A model generated the notes under the pieces. That model was given only the letters and a program-made list of their open reading frames with translations, ran no database searches and had not been told where the DNA came from. Source: REEB95 sp035934235 (GTDB lineage Bacteria; Pseudomonadota; Alphaproteobacteria; ATCC43930; CGMCC-115725). From it: a stretch of DNA of 64,000 bases. The stretch spans positions 1 to 64,000 of the forward strand of contig DASYYB010000030.1 of the NCBI GenBank assembly GCA_035934235.1, read 5' to 3'. This document shows positions 1-10,100 of this stretch, one piece after another (position 1 is the first letter of the stretch; every line of letters starts with the position of its first letter). Position numbers and translations under genes: made by a program.

Positions 1-139
1 CCCCGTGCTCGCCAGCGCCACCGACCGCAAGGTCATCGGCTTCGTCACCGAAGCCTATGCGCTCCGCCGCTACAACCAGGAACTCGAACAGGCCCGCGGC
101 GACGAGTTCGCCGACCCAACACTCTTCGGACCCGTGTGA
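1..139 (+). CDS. C-terminal end of a CBS-domain protein, probably a ClC-type chloride channel (partial)
   Basis: Only the last 45 codons are in the window, read in frame 2 and ending at TGA 137-139. The peptide contains VIGFVTEAYALRRYNQEL. This pattern resembles the end of a CBS domain that closes many alphaproteobacterial ClC chloride channel/antiporter proteins (regulatory cytoplasmic tail). Family assignment rests on this short similarity alone; another CBS-domain protein is possible. The 5' part lies outside the window. Confidence 0.5.
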   Translation, partial: PVLASATDRKVIGFVTEAYALRRYNQELEQARGDEFADPTLFGPV

Positions 140-190
140 GCATGAATGGTTAACGTTTCGAAGGAATTGCCGCCAGATTCGGCGGCTCGC

Positions 191-219
191 GTTACCCTGT
201 AACCGGAACGTGTAACCGG
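191..219. repeat. GTAAC repeat cluster upstream of the kinase gene
   Basis: TGTAACCGG occurs twice as a direct repeat (198-206 and 211-219), and an inverted copy GTTAC (191-195) faces the first one, giving GTTAC-CCT-GTAAC. The cluster lies about 75 bp upstream of the kinase start, where an operator would be expected. No regulator can be named. A TTAACCAT-type half-site is also present on the minus strand at 146-154. The rest of the 155-bp gap shows nothing further. Confidence 0.35.
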
Positions 220-294
220 CAAATATCGCGCTTTAACTCAAATTTAGCCGCAATGCCTGCACTCTAGGCCAAGTTCCGCCTAGGGAAAAAGCGC

Positions 295-2217
295 GTGTCT
301 CAGCAACCGCATGCAGACGCTTCGAGCGGGTCCCGAACCGTTGCGCGGCTTGTCCGCACCATGGGAGTGACGATCCGCGGCAAAATTTTGCTCGCGTTCT
401 TCGCGCTCGCGGCATTGACCGGTTCGCTCGGCTTCTACGCCGTCAACAGCGTCGTCAATTCCGGCCGACTGGTCGTCGAGACTTACGACAAGCCGCTGAT
501 GTCGATCAGTTATGCGCGTTTGGCGTTGTCGAATTTCACCGCCATCGAAGTCGCCTTGACCGACCGCGTGGCGGCACGCGATCCAGCTCACCAACAGGAG
601 CTCGACGCGCGCATGGACGACCTTGCCTCGTCGGTGGCCGAGGATCTGGCCGTGACCGAAGGACGCTCGCTGTCGCCGCGCGCCGCCACGGCGGCGCACG
701 ACACCGCCGCCGCCGTCGCCGACTGGAACAAGCTGCGCCGCGCGCTGATCAACAGCGCCGACGACCAGGCCGATGACGAAGCCGATCGGGAAACGCTGAT
801 CGCTCGCGCCAAAGGCATCGACGACGATTTCGACAATCTGGTCGAGTTGACGGCGGAAGACGGCTTCAAGTTCCGCGAAAGCGCATTGGCATCGATCGCG
901 CATTACCGCACCTTCAGCATCGCGGCGACGCTGGCCGCAGTTCTGCTCGGCGGCGTCATCGCTCTCCTGCTGGCGCGGCGCATGGTGCATCCGATCGCGA
1001 CGGCGTCGTCGGCGGCGCGGCGCATCGCCGAAGGCGAACTCGACGTCGAGATCGGAACTGTCGGAAACGACGAACTCGGCCAGTTGCTGGGATCGATGGC
1101 CGTGATGCGCGACAACATTCGCGGCATGATGGAGCGCGAGATCGCCGCCCGGCGTTCGGCGCAGACCCGGTTGGTCAACGCGCTCGAAAACACTGCCGAA
1201 GGCGTCGTTCTTGCCGATGCCAGCGGCCATATCCTGATCGCGAATTCCCAGGTCACCGCGTTCTTTCCGACGCTCGCCGGCAGTCTCGCGCCCGGCGCAC
1301 CGTTTCCCGAGATGCTCGAGGGCGCCTTGGCGCAGCCGCGCGGCGAGATGTGCGTCGATGGAATTCGCTGGTTGCATCTGAGCCGTAGCACGACTTCCGA
1401 CGGTGGTTTCGTCGTCATCATCAGCGACATCTCCGCGCTCAAGGAGCGCGAGCTCGCGCTCAGCGCCGCCAAGGAACAGGCGGAAATGGCCAATCGCGCT
1501 AAGACCGAGTTCCTCGCGAACATGGGCCACGAGCTGCGCACGCCGCTCAACGCGGTGATCGGATTCTCCGAAATCATCGCTGGCGAGATGGTCGGTCCGG
1601 TAGGGCAGCCGTCCTACAAGGAATTCGCGAACGACATCATGCGCAGCGGGCGCCATCTGCTCGAGATGATCAACGACATCCTCGATTACGCCAAGTGCGA
1701 GGGCGGCAGTCTCGAAATCGTACCGGAGCCGGTCGACGCGCAGTCGGCGATGGAGCAAGCGGTGGCCTTCTTCGTTCGCGAGGCCGAACGCGGACAACTC
1801 GCGATGGCCGTGGCGCCGGAGGCCGCGGGTCTCCGGCTGATGGTCGATCCGACGCGCCTGAGCCGCATCCTGCAACAGCTCGTCTCGAATGCGGTCAAGT
1901 TCACGCCCGCAGGCGGCCATATCACGCTGTCCGCGCGGCGCAATGGCGCCGGATTCATCGCGCTGACGGTCGCCGACACGGGCATCGGCATGCGCGCCGA
2001 GGACATTCCGGTGGCCTTGTCGCCGTTCAGCCAGGTCGACAGCAGCCTGTCGCGCCGCTACGAAGGCACCGGCATGGGTCTGCCGTTGTGCAAGAGCATC
2101 ATCGAACTGCACGGCGGTCGACTCGAGATCACGAGCGCGCCCGGACAAGGGACCACGGTCACCGTGTTGCTGCCGGAAGCGGCGCGCGCATCGCACGCTG
2201 CAACGGTGGCGTCCTAA
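295..2217 (+). CDS. Membrane-bound sensor histidine kinase (HAMP, PAS-like, HisKA, HATPase)
   Basis: Predicted inner-membrane two-component kinase of 640 aa. One membrane helix lies near residues 29-54 and a second at 206-227, enclosing a periplasmic sensor of about 150 aa. Then come a HAMP linker (about 228-282), a degenerate PAS-like segment (about 290-385), and a HisKA domain with the phospho-acceptor His412 in MGHELRTPLNAVIGF. The ATPase boxes are an N box at 527-541, DTGIGM at 561-566 and GTGMGLPL at 591-598. There is no receiver domain, so the partner regulator is elsewhere. The H-box resembles the PleC/DivJ/PdhS group, but that is only a resemblance. The GTG start was chosen for the purine-rich AGGGAAA just upstream; ATG 361 lacks a ribosome site. 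The next gene starts 3 bp after the stop. Confidence 0.88.
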   Translation: MSQQPHADASSGSRTVARLVRTMGVTIRGKILLAFFALAALTGSLGFYAVNSVVNSGRLVVETYDKPLMSISYARLALSNFTAIEVALTDRVAARDPAHQQELDARMDDLASSVAEDLAVTEGRSLSPRAATAAHDTAAAVADWNKLRRALINSADDQADDEADRETLIARAKGIDDDFDNLVELTAEDGFKFRESALASIAHYRTFSIAATLAAVLLGGVIALLLARRMVHPIATASSAARRIAEGELDVEIGTVGNDELGQLLGSMAVMRDNIRGMMEREIAARRSAQTRLVNALENTAEGVVLADASGHILIANSQVTAFFPTLAGSLAPGAPFPEMLEGALAQPRGEMCVDGIRWLHLSRSTTSDGGFVVIISDISALKERELALSAAKEQAEMANRAKTEFLANMGHELRTPLNAVIGFSEIIAGEMVGPVGQPSYKEFANDIMRSGRHLLEMINDILDYAKCEGGSLEIVPEPVDAQSAMEQAVAFFVREAERGQLAMAVAPEAAGLRLMVDPTRLSRILQQLVSNAVKFTPAGGHITLSARRNGAGFIALTVADTGIGMRAEDIPVALSPFSQVDSSLSRRYEGTGMGLPLCKSIIELHGGRLEITSAPGQGTTVTVLLPEAARASHAATVAS

Positions 2218-2220
2218 CTG

Positions 2221-3288
2221 ATGCCGAAGATCGATCGAAGCAAATTGCGTCGCTGGACGTGGCGGATACTTTGGGTGACGCCAATCGTCGCGGTCGCAGT
2301 GGCGTTGCTCCGCATCGGCTTGTCAGGCGCCGTCGCCGACACAGCCACGCCGCCGCTGGCCGAACTCAAGGCGGATTTTGCGCGGCCGACAACGACACCG
2401 TTCCCGTCCGACGATCCCTACTCGAAGGCGAAGGCTCATCTCGGCGAATTGCTGTTCTGGGATCCGATCCTGTCGGGCAGCGGCACGCAATCCTGCGCCA
2501 GCTGCCATAACCCCGGCTTGTCGTGGACCGACGGCCTGCGTCTCGGCGTTGGCACGCAGGAAATGAAGACGCACACGCCGACGATGCTCAACATCGCTTG
2601 GGCGCCGATCCTCGGCTGGGACGGCCATTTCCCGTCGCTCGAAGCGGTCGCGTTCGCCGGCCCGATCACCAATCCAGGGATCATGAACCGCAAACCGGCG
2701 GATTTGATCCGTGCACTCTCGGCAATCCCCGGCTACCGCGCGGCGTTTGCGGCGGCATTCTCCGATCATACCATCACCGAAGCGCATATCGCCGACGCGC
2801 TGGCGACGTTTGAACGCACGGTCGTCTCGGAGCCCGCGCCGTTCGATCGCTGGGTTGCCGGCGACGAAAGCGCCATCGACGCGCAGGCTAAGCACGGCTT
2901 CGCCCTGTTTACGGGCAAAGCCGGGTGTTCGAACTGCCATATCGGCTGGGCGTTCACCGACGAAGGGTTCTATGACGTCGGGACCGCGACCGGCGCCGAT
3001 ATCGGCCGCGCGCGCCTGTTCCCGAATACGGTCAAGCTCAAATACGCGTTCAAGGTGCCGACGTTGCGCGACGTGGCGCGGCGCGCGCCCTACATGCACA
3101 ATGGATCGGAAGCGACACTGGCCGACGTCGTCGATCTATACGATCGCGGCGGCATCGACCGTCCGAGCCGCGCCGATTTCATCAAACCGCTGCACCTGAC
3201 GGCGCAGGAAAAAGCCGATTTGATCGCGTTCCTCGATACGCTGACGTCCGATCCAAAACCGGTCGAAGTCCCGGTCCTGCCGCGCTGA
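2221..3288 (+). CDS. Di-heme cytochrome c peroxidase (CcpA/MauG family)
   Basis: A 355-aa protein with an N-terminal membrane/signal helix (about 15-35) and two c-type heme sites, CASCH at 92-96 and CSNCH at 236-240. A conserved APYMHNGS segment near 290 follows. This is the layout of periplasmic di-heme peroxidases that reduce H2O2 with electrons from small cytochromes or cupredoxins. Members of the family may instead act as MauG-like enzymes; the sequence does not decide. It starts 3 bp after the kinase stop, so the two are probably co-transcribed. A cupredoxin gene, a plausible electron donor, converges on it from the other strand. Confidence 0.88.
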   Translation: MPKIDRSKLRRWTWRILWVTPIVAVAVALLRIGLSGAVADTATPPLAELKADFARPTTTPFPSDDPYSKAKAHLGELLFWDPILSGSGTQSCASCHNPGLSWTDGLRLGVGTQEMKTHTPTMLNIAWAPILGWDGHFPSLEAVAFAGPITNPGIMNRKPADLIRALSAIPGYRAAFAAAFSDHTITEAHIADALATFERTVVSEPAPFDRWVAGDESAIDAQAKHGFALFTGKAGCSNCHIGWAFTDEGFYDVGTATGADIGRARLFPNTVKLKYAFKVPTLRDVARRAPYMHNGSEATLADVVDLYDRGGIDRPSRADFIKPLHLTAQEKADLIAFLDTLTSDPKPVEVPVLPR

Positions 3289-3290
3289 GC

Positions 3291-3653
3291 TTATTTCACC
3301 GTCACCTGCAGGTGCATGGTGGGATGGATCGCGCACAGCACGTGATACGTGCCGGCGTGGTCGAATTCCAAATCCACCGTCGTGCCGACCGGCTGCTCGC
3401 CGGAGTCAAACTTCATGGCCGACGAATCAATGTAGACGTGATGGGTCACGCGATCGTCGTTGACGACGTGGACGACGCCGCCGACCGCGATGGTCAACGT
3501 ATCGGGATTGAAATGCCGGTTGCGCTGGCTGACGGTGATGGGCGCAGTGGCATTGGCGAGTGGCACGACGGCGGCAAGAAATACCGCAAGCGCCAACGCG
3601 GCGGCGATGAAATCGGACTCGCGGAAAATCTTCCGAAGCGCCATCGCGAACAT
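3291..3653 (-). CDS. Small periplasmic cupredoxin (plastocyanin-like blue copper protein)
   Basis: The product has a signal peptide (hydrophobic stretch ending in LANA) followed by one cupredoxin fold. Type I copper ligands are visible: a His in THHVY and the C-terminal Cys-x2-His-x4-Met set in CAIHPTMHL. It likely carries electrons in the periplasm. The gene is convergent with the peroxidase gene, only 2 bp between stops, which suggests but does not prove a functional link. The start at 3653 is chosen because it puts the signal peptide close to the N-terminus. An in-frame ATG at 3689 would add 12 residues; neither has a strong ribosome site. Confidence 0.8.
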   Translation of the reverse strand: MFAMALRKIFRESDFIAAALALAVFLAAVVPLANATAPITVSQRNRHFNPDTLTIAVGGVVHVVNDDRVTHHVYIDSSAMKFDSGEQPVGTTVDLEFDHAGTYHVLCAIHPTMHLQVTVK

Positions 3654-3716
3654 GTTACCACGCGACCGCACGCGGCCGTAACCCCGCATATAGCGGCCGG
3701 AGAGGCGGCCTGCCCA

Positions 3717-4181
3717 CTACGATGTCTTGATCGCGTTGAGGACCTCTTCGGCGTGGCCGGGAACCTTGACCTTGCGCCAAATGCCACGGATCACGCCTTT
3801 ACCATCGACCAGAAAGGTCGAGCGCTCGATGCCCATGTATTTGCGTCCGTACATGCTCTTTTGGACCCAGACGCCGTAACGCTCCGTCACTTTGCCCTGT
3901 TCGTCGGCCGCAAGGGTAAAGGGCAGTTTATATTTCTTCTTGAATTTGTCGTGAGATGCGATCGAGTCGCGTGAAATACCGATGACCGCGGCATCGCTCC
4001 GGCCGAATTTGGGGAAAAGGTCGCGGAACTGGCACGCCTCGGCGGTGCAGCCGGAGGTGTCATCCTTCGGATAGAAATACAACACGACATGCTGTCCCTT
4101 GAGGTCCGACAGCCTCACGGTGCCGGCGCCGTCGGTAGGCAGGGTAAAATCTGGGGCCTTGTCGCCGATCTCGAGGCTCAT
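3717..4181 (-). CDS. bcp: Thioredoxin-dependent thiol peroxidase (Bcp/PrxQ-type peroxiredoxin)
   Basis: A cytoplasmic peroxiredoxin of 154 aa, the usual length for Bcp. The peroxidatic Cys45 and resolving Cys50 occur in DTSGCTAEACQFRD, the spacing diagnostic of the atypical 2-Cys PrxQ group. It reduces H2O2 and organic peroxides using thioredoxin. Its ATG overlaps the glnE stop by 4 bp, so it is translated from the same mRNA as glnE. A peroxidase and a peroxiredoxin within 2 kb is notable, but they are on opposite strands. Confidence 0.93.
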   Translation of the reverse strand: MSLEIGDKAPDFTLPTDGAGTVRLSDLKGQHVVLYFYPKDDTSGCTAEACQFRDLFPKFGRSDAAVIGISRDSIASHDKFKKKYKLPFTLAADEQGKVTERYGVWVQKSMYGRKYMGIERSTFLVDGKGVIRGIWRKVKVPGHAEEVLNAIKTS

Positions 4182-7150
4182 GGTGCGCGCTCCTCCGCCA
4201 TCTTGGCCGCCGCGATCTCGACCAGACGGTGAAAGAGGCCGTGGGCGGCGCGTGCGGCGGCATCCATATCCTGCTTGAGCGCATCGAAGTCAATCGCAGC
4301 AGCGCCGCGCGCGATCAAGTCCTTGACCGCGGGTGGCGTCGCGGCTTCGTCGAAGGGTTCGGATACGGTCAACTTCAGCACGCCCTGAACGTTGCGCCAA
4401 AGCGTCAAGGCGCGGATCAGGATTTCGGAATCGCCGGATGTCAGCGCATCGGCCGCCGGCAGGGCAATCAACGCCGCTCGCGTGTTGGCATGAAGGATTT
4501 GCGGCGCGTGCGCCGCGTCGCGCAGTTGAAGAAATTGGGCGATGAACTCGATGTCGACAAGGCCACCCGGCCGGTGCTTGACGTCGAACGGCGACGGATT
4601 GCGGTGCGTGTCGGCAATGCGGCGGCGCATCGCGACGACGTCGCGAGCCAGGTCCGGGGCGCTCCGCGGGCGGATCAGAACCGACTGGATCTCGGCCATG
4701 ATTCGGGCGACGAGAGCGCTGTCACCGGCAACCGGCCGCGCGCGCGTTAGCGCCATTCGTTCCCAGGTCCAGGCGAGTTCGCGGTGATAGCGGCAGAAGG
4801 CTTGCAAGCTCGTGGCGACCGGACCCGCGGTGCCCGACGGCCGTAACCGCATGTCCACCTCGTAGAGGTGGCCTTCGCCGGTCGCCGCCGTCAGCGCATT
4901 GATGAAGCGCTGTGACAGGCGCGCGTAATAGGCGGGGGCAGCCAGCGCCTGCGCGCCACCGGTGCTCTCGGCATCGTCCGGTGCGTCGTAAATCAGGATC
5001 AGGTCGAGATCGGAGGCATAGGTCATCTCGCGGCTGCCAAGCTTACCGAGGCCGAGTACGGCGACGGTGCCCCCGGCGATCGTGCCGTGGGCGCGCGCGA
5101 ATTCGGCCGCGACGCGCGGCAGCAACGCCGCCAGTGCCGCCTCGGCAATGTCGGCGAACGTGCCGCCGGCGGCCTCGCCGTCGAGACGACAGCGCAGGAC
5201 CTGAACGCCGACCTGAAACTTGCGTTCGGCGACCCAGCGCCGCGCCATATCGAGCATCTCTTCCGCATGACGCGCGCGATCGAGCAACCGTCCGATATCG
5301 GCTGTCAGCGCCGCGCACGGCGGCAACGGTTCGAAGAATCCGGCGGCCAGCACGGCATCGAGCACACCCGGCCGGTTCATCATGGTTTCGGCCAATGTCG
5401 GCGCCGCGCTCATGATCTCGGCGACCAGATCGAGCAAACCCGGGTTCTGGTGCAGTAGCGAGAACGACTGCACGCCGGCCGGCAGCCGGCCGAGGAAATT
5501 GTCGAAGCGGATGAAGGCGGCGTCGGGCGCGGCGCTGGCGCCAAAGGACCGCAACAGCGCCGGCGCGAGTTCGGTCAGTAGCTCGCGGGCGCGCTGGCTG
5601 CGCGTCGCGCGGTAGCGGCCGTGGTGCCAGGCGCGCACGATCGCAGCGACGGTGTGAGGATCGGCGAAACCCAATGCCGTCAGCGTGCGCAGGGTTTCGG
5701 GATCGTCGTCCGTGCCGGTGAAGACGAGATTTCCGGGGGCCGCGAGCGACGGCGCCTCTTCGAATAGGTTGGCGTAATGGCTTTCGACGATCGTCAGCCG
5801 CCGCGTCAGCTCGGCGGCGAATTTGTCCGCCGTCATGTAGCCGAGGAACAGCGCGAGATGGCGGATACCGCTGGCATCCGCCGGAATGGTATGGGTTTGC
5901 GCGTCGTCGATCATCTGTAGGCGATGTTCGACACGGCGGAGGAATTCGTAGGCCTCGGCGAGATCGTCCGCGGCCTGGCGCGAAATGTGGCCGGCGGTCG
6001 CCAGCGCTTCGAGCGCCGGAATGGTCTGACGCTGGCGCAGTTCGGGCTCTCGGCCGCCCCAAATCAATTGCTGCGTCTGCGCAAAGAATTCGATTTCGCG
6101 GATGCCGCCGCGTCCGAGCTTGATGTTGTGGCCGGCGACGGCGACCGCCGTGCCGCCGCGATATGCATGAATCTGCCGCTTGATCGAATGGATGTCCTGG
6201 ATCGCGGCGAAGTCGAGATGCTTGCGCCACAGGAACGGCGTCAGCGCGGCGAGGAATTCGCGGCCGGCGTCGCGATCGCCGGCCACCGGCCGCGCGCGGA
6301 TCAGCGCCGCGCGCTCCCAATTTTGGCCGGCGCTTTCGTAATAGGCGAGCGCGGCAGGCAGCGACAAGGCGGGCGGCGTCGAGCCCGGATCGGGCCGCAA
6401 CCGCAAATCCGTCCGGAAGACATAGCCCTCGTCGGTTCGTTCGGCCATTATGCGGACGAGGTCCTGCGTCATCCGATTGAACAGCGTCTGAACGTCCGTG
6501 TCGCCGGTGATCCGCGCCTTCTCGGGATCGAACAGCACGACAAGGTCGATGTCGCTCGAATAGTTGAGCTCGCCGGCGCCCAACTTGCCCATCGCCAAGA
6601 CGACGAATCCGCTGTCGCGCGCCGGATCGTCGGTATGGCTGAGTGCGAGCATGCCGCGCGCCGCAGCCGCGCGCAGGAGGTGGCGGGTCGCCAAGGCCAA
6701 AGCGTCCTCGGCAAAGCGACTTAACGCGTCCATCGTCTGCGTCAGCGGCCACAGACCGATGACATCGGCGACCGCGATCGTCAGCGCCGCGCCGCGCTTG
6801 AGCCGTCGTAGCTCTGCCGCTAGCGTTTCCTGTGACGCCGTCGGCGCGAGATCGCGGTTGAGCCGGGAAATGAGTTCGGCGAAAGTAGCCGCGACGCCCT
6901 GCCGCCAGAGCTGGGCGAGCAGGGCCGGTTCCCTGAAACAGCAATGGGCTAGGTAAGGGCTGTTGCCAAAGAGCGTCGTCAGCAACCGGCGGCCAGCCGA
7001 ATCCGTGGCAAGATCGCGCATGAAGCCGGCGAGGCTTGCGTCACGCACGTCGTCGGCCGCTTCATGCCAGCGCGCGAGACCGACGGCCGCGGCCGTTTCG
7101 TCGGCAACAAGCGGGAGTTGATCGTAAGTGTCGAATGGCGGCGATGACAT
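4178..7150 (-). CDS. glnE: Bifunctional glutamine synthetase adenylyltransferase/adenylyl-removing enzyme
   Basis: GlnE attaches AMP to glutamine synthetase and removes it in response to PII and glutamine, tuning ammonium assimilation. The 990-aa length is typical. Two nucleotidyltransferase cores are visible: GELNYSSDIDLVVLFD near residue 200 (adenylyl-removing half) and REMTYASDLDLILIYD near 710 (adenylylating half). Both keep the catalytic Asp-x-Asp pair. The gene forms an operon with bcp. Its ATG overlaps the start region of the divergent AsmA-like gene, so both promoters must lie inside the other's coding sequence. An ammonium transporter gene is found elsewhere in the window (28.5 kb). 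Confidence 0.96.
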   Translation of the reverse strand: MSSPPFDTYDQLPLVADETAAAVGLARWHEAADDVRDASLAGFMRDLATDSAGRRLLTTLFGNSPYLAHCCFREPALLAQLWRQGVAATFAELISRLNRDLAPTASQETLAAELRRLKRGAALTIAVADVIGLWPLTQTMDALSRFAEDALALATRHLLRAAAARGMLALSHTDDPARDSGFVVLAMGKLGAGELNYSSDIDLVVLFDPEKARITGDTDVQTLFNRMTQDLVRIMAERTDEGYVFRTDLRLRPDPGSTPPALSLPAALAYYESAGQNWERAALIRARPVAGDRDAGREFLAALTPFLWRKHLDFAAIQDIHSIKRQIHAYRGGTAVAVAGHNIKLGRGGIREIEFFAQTQQLIWGGREPELRQRQTIPALEALATAGHISRQAADDLAEAYEFLRRVEHRLQMIDDAQTHTIPADASGIRHLALFLGYMTADKFAAELTRRLTIVESHYANLFEEAPSLAAPGNLVFTGTDDDPETLRTLTALGFADPHTVAAIVRAWHHGRYRATRSQRARELLTELAPALLRSFGASAAPDAAFIRFDNFLGRLPAGVQSFSLLHQNPGLLDLVAEIMSAAPTLAETMMNRPGVLDAVLAAGFFEPLPPCAALTADIGRLLDRARHAEEMLDMARRWVAERKFQVGVQVLRCRLDGEAAGGTFADIAEAALAALLPRVAAEFARAHGTIAGGTVAVLGLGKLGSREMTYASDLDLILIYDAPDDAESTGGAQALAAPAYYARLSQRFINALTAATGEGHLYEVDMRLRPSGTAGPVATSLQAFCRYHRELAWTWERMALTRARPVAGDSALVARIMAEIQSVLIRPRSAPDLARDVVAMRRRIADTHRNPSPFDVKHRPGGLVDIEFIAQFLQLRDAAHAPQILHANTRAALIALPAADALTSGDSEILIRALTLWRNVQGVLKLTVSEPFDEAATPPAVKDLIARGAAAIDFDALKQDMDAAARAAHGLFHRLVEIAAAKMAEERAP

Positions 7151-10100
7151 GAGCGGTGCAGCCGATAACCGGCCGCCGCAGCCTGCGCGCGTGCCGCAGC
7201 ACGGTCAAGGACGCCGCCCGCCGCATGTCCGGCTGGCGCGCGCGATCGCGGTCGTCGTCGTCGTGCTGGTCGCGATTATCGCCGCGATGGGCGGGGTGGC
7301 GATTTGGCGGCTGTCACGCGGACCGGTCGTGCTCGATCCCGTGACGCCTTATCTCGCGTCGGCATTGTCGAGCGGACCGAACGGCGTGCTCGTCACTATC
7401 GATCACACGGTCCTGAGTTGGTCGAACCGACGCATTCACCTCTTTGCTCAAGGCGTCCATCTGAACCAGCCGGTAAGCGGTTCGCATCTGACGTTCCGTG
7501 GCATGGAGATCGTGCTGAGCCCGTGGGCGCTGCTCCAGGGGCGCTTGGCGCCGTCGCGCGTCGTGCTCGATCGCCCGGTCCTACGCCTCGTCCGGGCGGT
7601 CGACGGATCGTTTCGCATCGCCGTCGGCGAGCAGACCGCCGAGAGCGACACCGCCGAATTCTGGGGAACGCGGCTGACGCGCGACATTGCAGCGCCGTTG
7701 GGCACCGGCGGGCCATTGCAGTATCTGTCGAAATTCGAGATGAGCAACGCGACATTGATTGTCGACGATAAATCGCTCGGCGTGACGTGGCGAGCGGACC
7801 AGGCCGACGTTGTGATGGAACGCAACGCCACCGGCGTCGACGGCAACATGCAACTGGCCGTCGGCATCGGGGGCAAGCGGGCGCTGCTGAATGCCCGTCT
7901 CGCATACCGCAACACCGGCGAGCTGTCGGTGCGGATCGACTTCGATGGTGTCGACCCAGCGCTGTTCGCGTCGGCCGCGCCGGCATTGCAGCCGCTCGGC
8001 GTCGTGGACCTGCCGGTTTCGGGCGAGATGGCGCTTGGTTTCGACACCAAGAGTTTCGCGATCGACGTTGCGTTCTGCGATGTGCGGTTCGGCGCGGGAA
8101 CCTTGCGCGAGGCCGACCTGCCCGATGGCACGGCCCCGGTCAGCGGTGGCGCCCTGAAGGCGAGCTATAATCCGACGGCGGGACGCGTCGACATCGAGAA
8201 TCTCAGCCTCGATCTCGGCGGGTCCAAGGTCGTCGTCGAGGGCGAAGTCGACAACCTTGGCAGCGGCCTGTTGGCCGGCGGCTGGCCGAATGCGTTCGAC
8301 GTTTCGGCGCGGTTGACGGCGGCCGCAATCCCAATCGACTCCCTGCCGCATCTTTGGCCGGAGAAAGTCGGGCCGCACACGCGGCACTGGATCACGACTC
8401 GGGTGCACGACGGCGTGATCGACAGCATGAATGCCGTGATGGCGCTTCACGTTGACGTCGACGCGCCGAAGCCGGTCAACGTCACGCGGTTCGATGGCAC
8501 CGGCAGCTATCGCAATCTGACGATCGAATATTTCCCGCCGTTGGAGCCGGTGCGCGGCGTCAACGGCACGGTCGCCTTCGACCGCACGCACATGGATTTC
8601 GCGCCGATCAGCGGTCACGTGTTTGGCGGTCGCGAAGTCGCCGCCAGCGTCAAGCTCTACAACCTCGACACGAACGACGAGATGGGCGACATCGACGTCA
8701 CCTTGTCGGGTCCGCTGCGCGACGCGCTCAAGGTGCTCGATACCAAGCCGTTGCAATACGCCAAGGCGCTGGGCCTCGACGCCGAGCACGCCAGCGGCGA
8801 TTTCACCGCCCGTATTTTCTTCCGGCTGCCGTTGAAGCACGACCTCAATTTCGACGAAGTTGAATACCGCACGGAGGCGCAATTATCCGCGGTCGCGGTG
8901 CCGCACGCGTTCTTCAACCGCGATTTGAGCGACGGCGCGTTCAAGATGACGCTCGACCGTACCGCGTTGACGCTAGATGGCACGGCGGCGATCGACGGCG
9001 CGCCGGTAAAGCTGACCTGGCTCGAGAATCTCGGCAAACAGGTATTGCGGCGACGCTATACCGTCCAGGGGCGGCTCGACGATGCGGCGCGGACCCGGCT
9101 GGGCTTCGATTTCTCCGACTATGCGACGATGCATGGACCGATCGACGTCGCGCTGACCTACGGCCTGCGCGCCGACCGGCGGGCCGAGGCGTCGGTCACC
9201 GCCGATCTCAAGGACGCCACCGCCGAAATTCCGAAGGTCGGCTGGCGCAAGGCCGCAGGCCAGCCGGCGATGGCGAAATTCACCCTTCAGCTCGCCGGCG
9301 ATCAGCTCACGCAGGTGCGCAACGCCACTTTGGTGGGCAGTGGCATTAATGCGCGCCTGTCCGCGGATTTCGATAAGACCGGCCTGTCGCGCGTTGATAT
9401 TCCGCTTCTGGTCGCCGGCGAAACCAATGCGCAGGTCACGCTGGCGCGAACCGGCAACAGCTGGACGGCCGACCTGTCGGGCCCGAGCTATGACGCGAGC
9501 GGCCTCTTGCGTGACGTATCGCGGCCGGCGGCCGCGAACCCGCCGCCGGTCGCAATCCATGCCAAGGTGGGCCGCCTGGTGCTGGGCCCGAACCGGCAGC
9601 TGACCGATTTCAGCGCCCGGCTGCAAAGCAACGGCCCGCATTGGACGGAAGCGGCGATCGACGGCGCCCTGGCTGAGGGCAAGAAGCTCACGGTGCGGTT
9701 CGGCGGCGCCAACGGACCCAGCAAGTTCGATCTGACGGCCGACGATTTCGGCGCGCTGCTGCGCGCACTCGATGTCACCGGCGACATCGAAGGCGGTACC
9801 TTCGCGGTCAAGGGCGACGCCGTGGACCAGAACGGCAAACGTGTGCTGAAAGGCACGTTCAACGGCGCCGACTATCGCCTGGTGCACGCACCGCTGTTCG
9901 CCCGGCTGCTGACGTTGACCTCGTTCAGTGGTGTGAGCAATTTGCTCGCCGGCGGCAGCGGTATACCGTTCAAGGTGCTGCAAGGCGACATGGTCTACAG
10001 CGCGGGCGGCATCAAGATCGACAATATGCGCGCCTATGGCGGCGCGATTGGCATCAGCGCCAACGGCACCGTCGACTACGACGCCGGCACGCTCGACGCG

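Noticed and set aside
280..2196. 638-codon minus-strand ORF opposite the histidine kinase gene
   Set aside because: It is a high-GC shadow: composition is Arg/Asp/His-rich with no domain, while the plus frame has all kinase motifs.
5043..6944. 633-codon minus-strand ORF inside glnE
   Set aside because: It is an alternate frame of glnE with Arg-rich low-complexity translation; glnE has both nucleotidyltransferase motifs.
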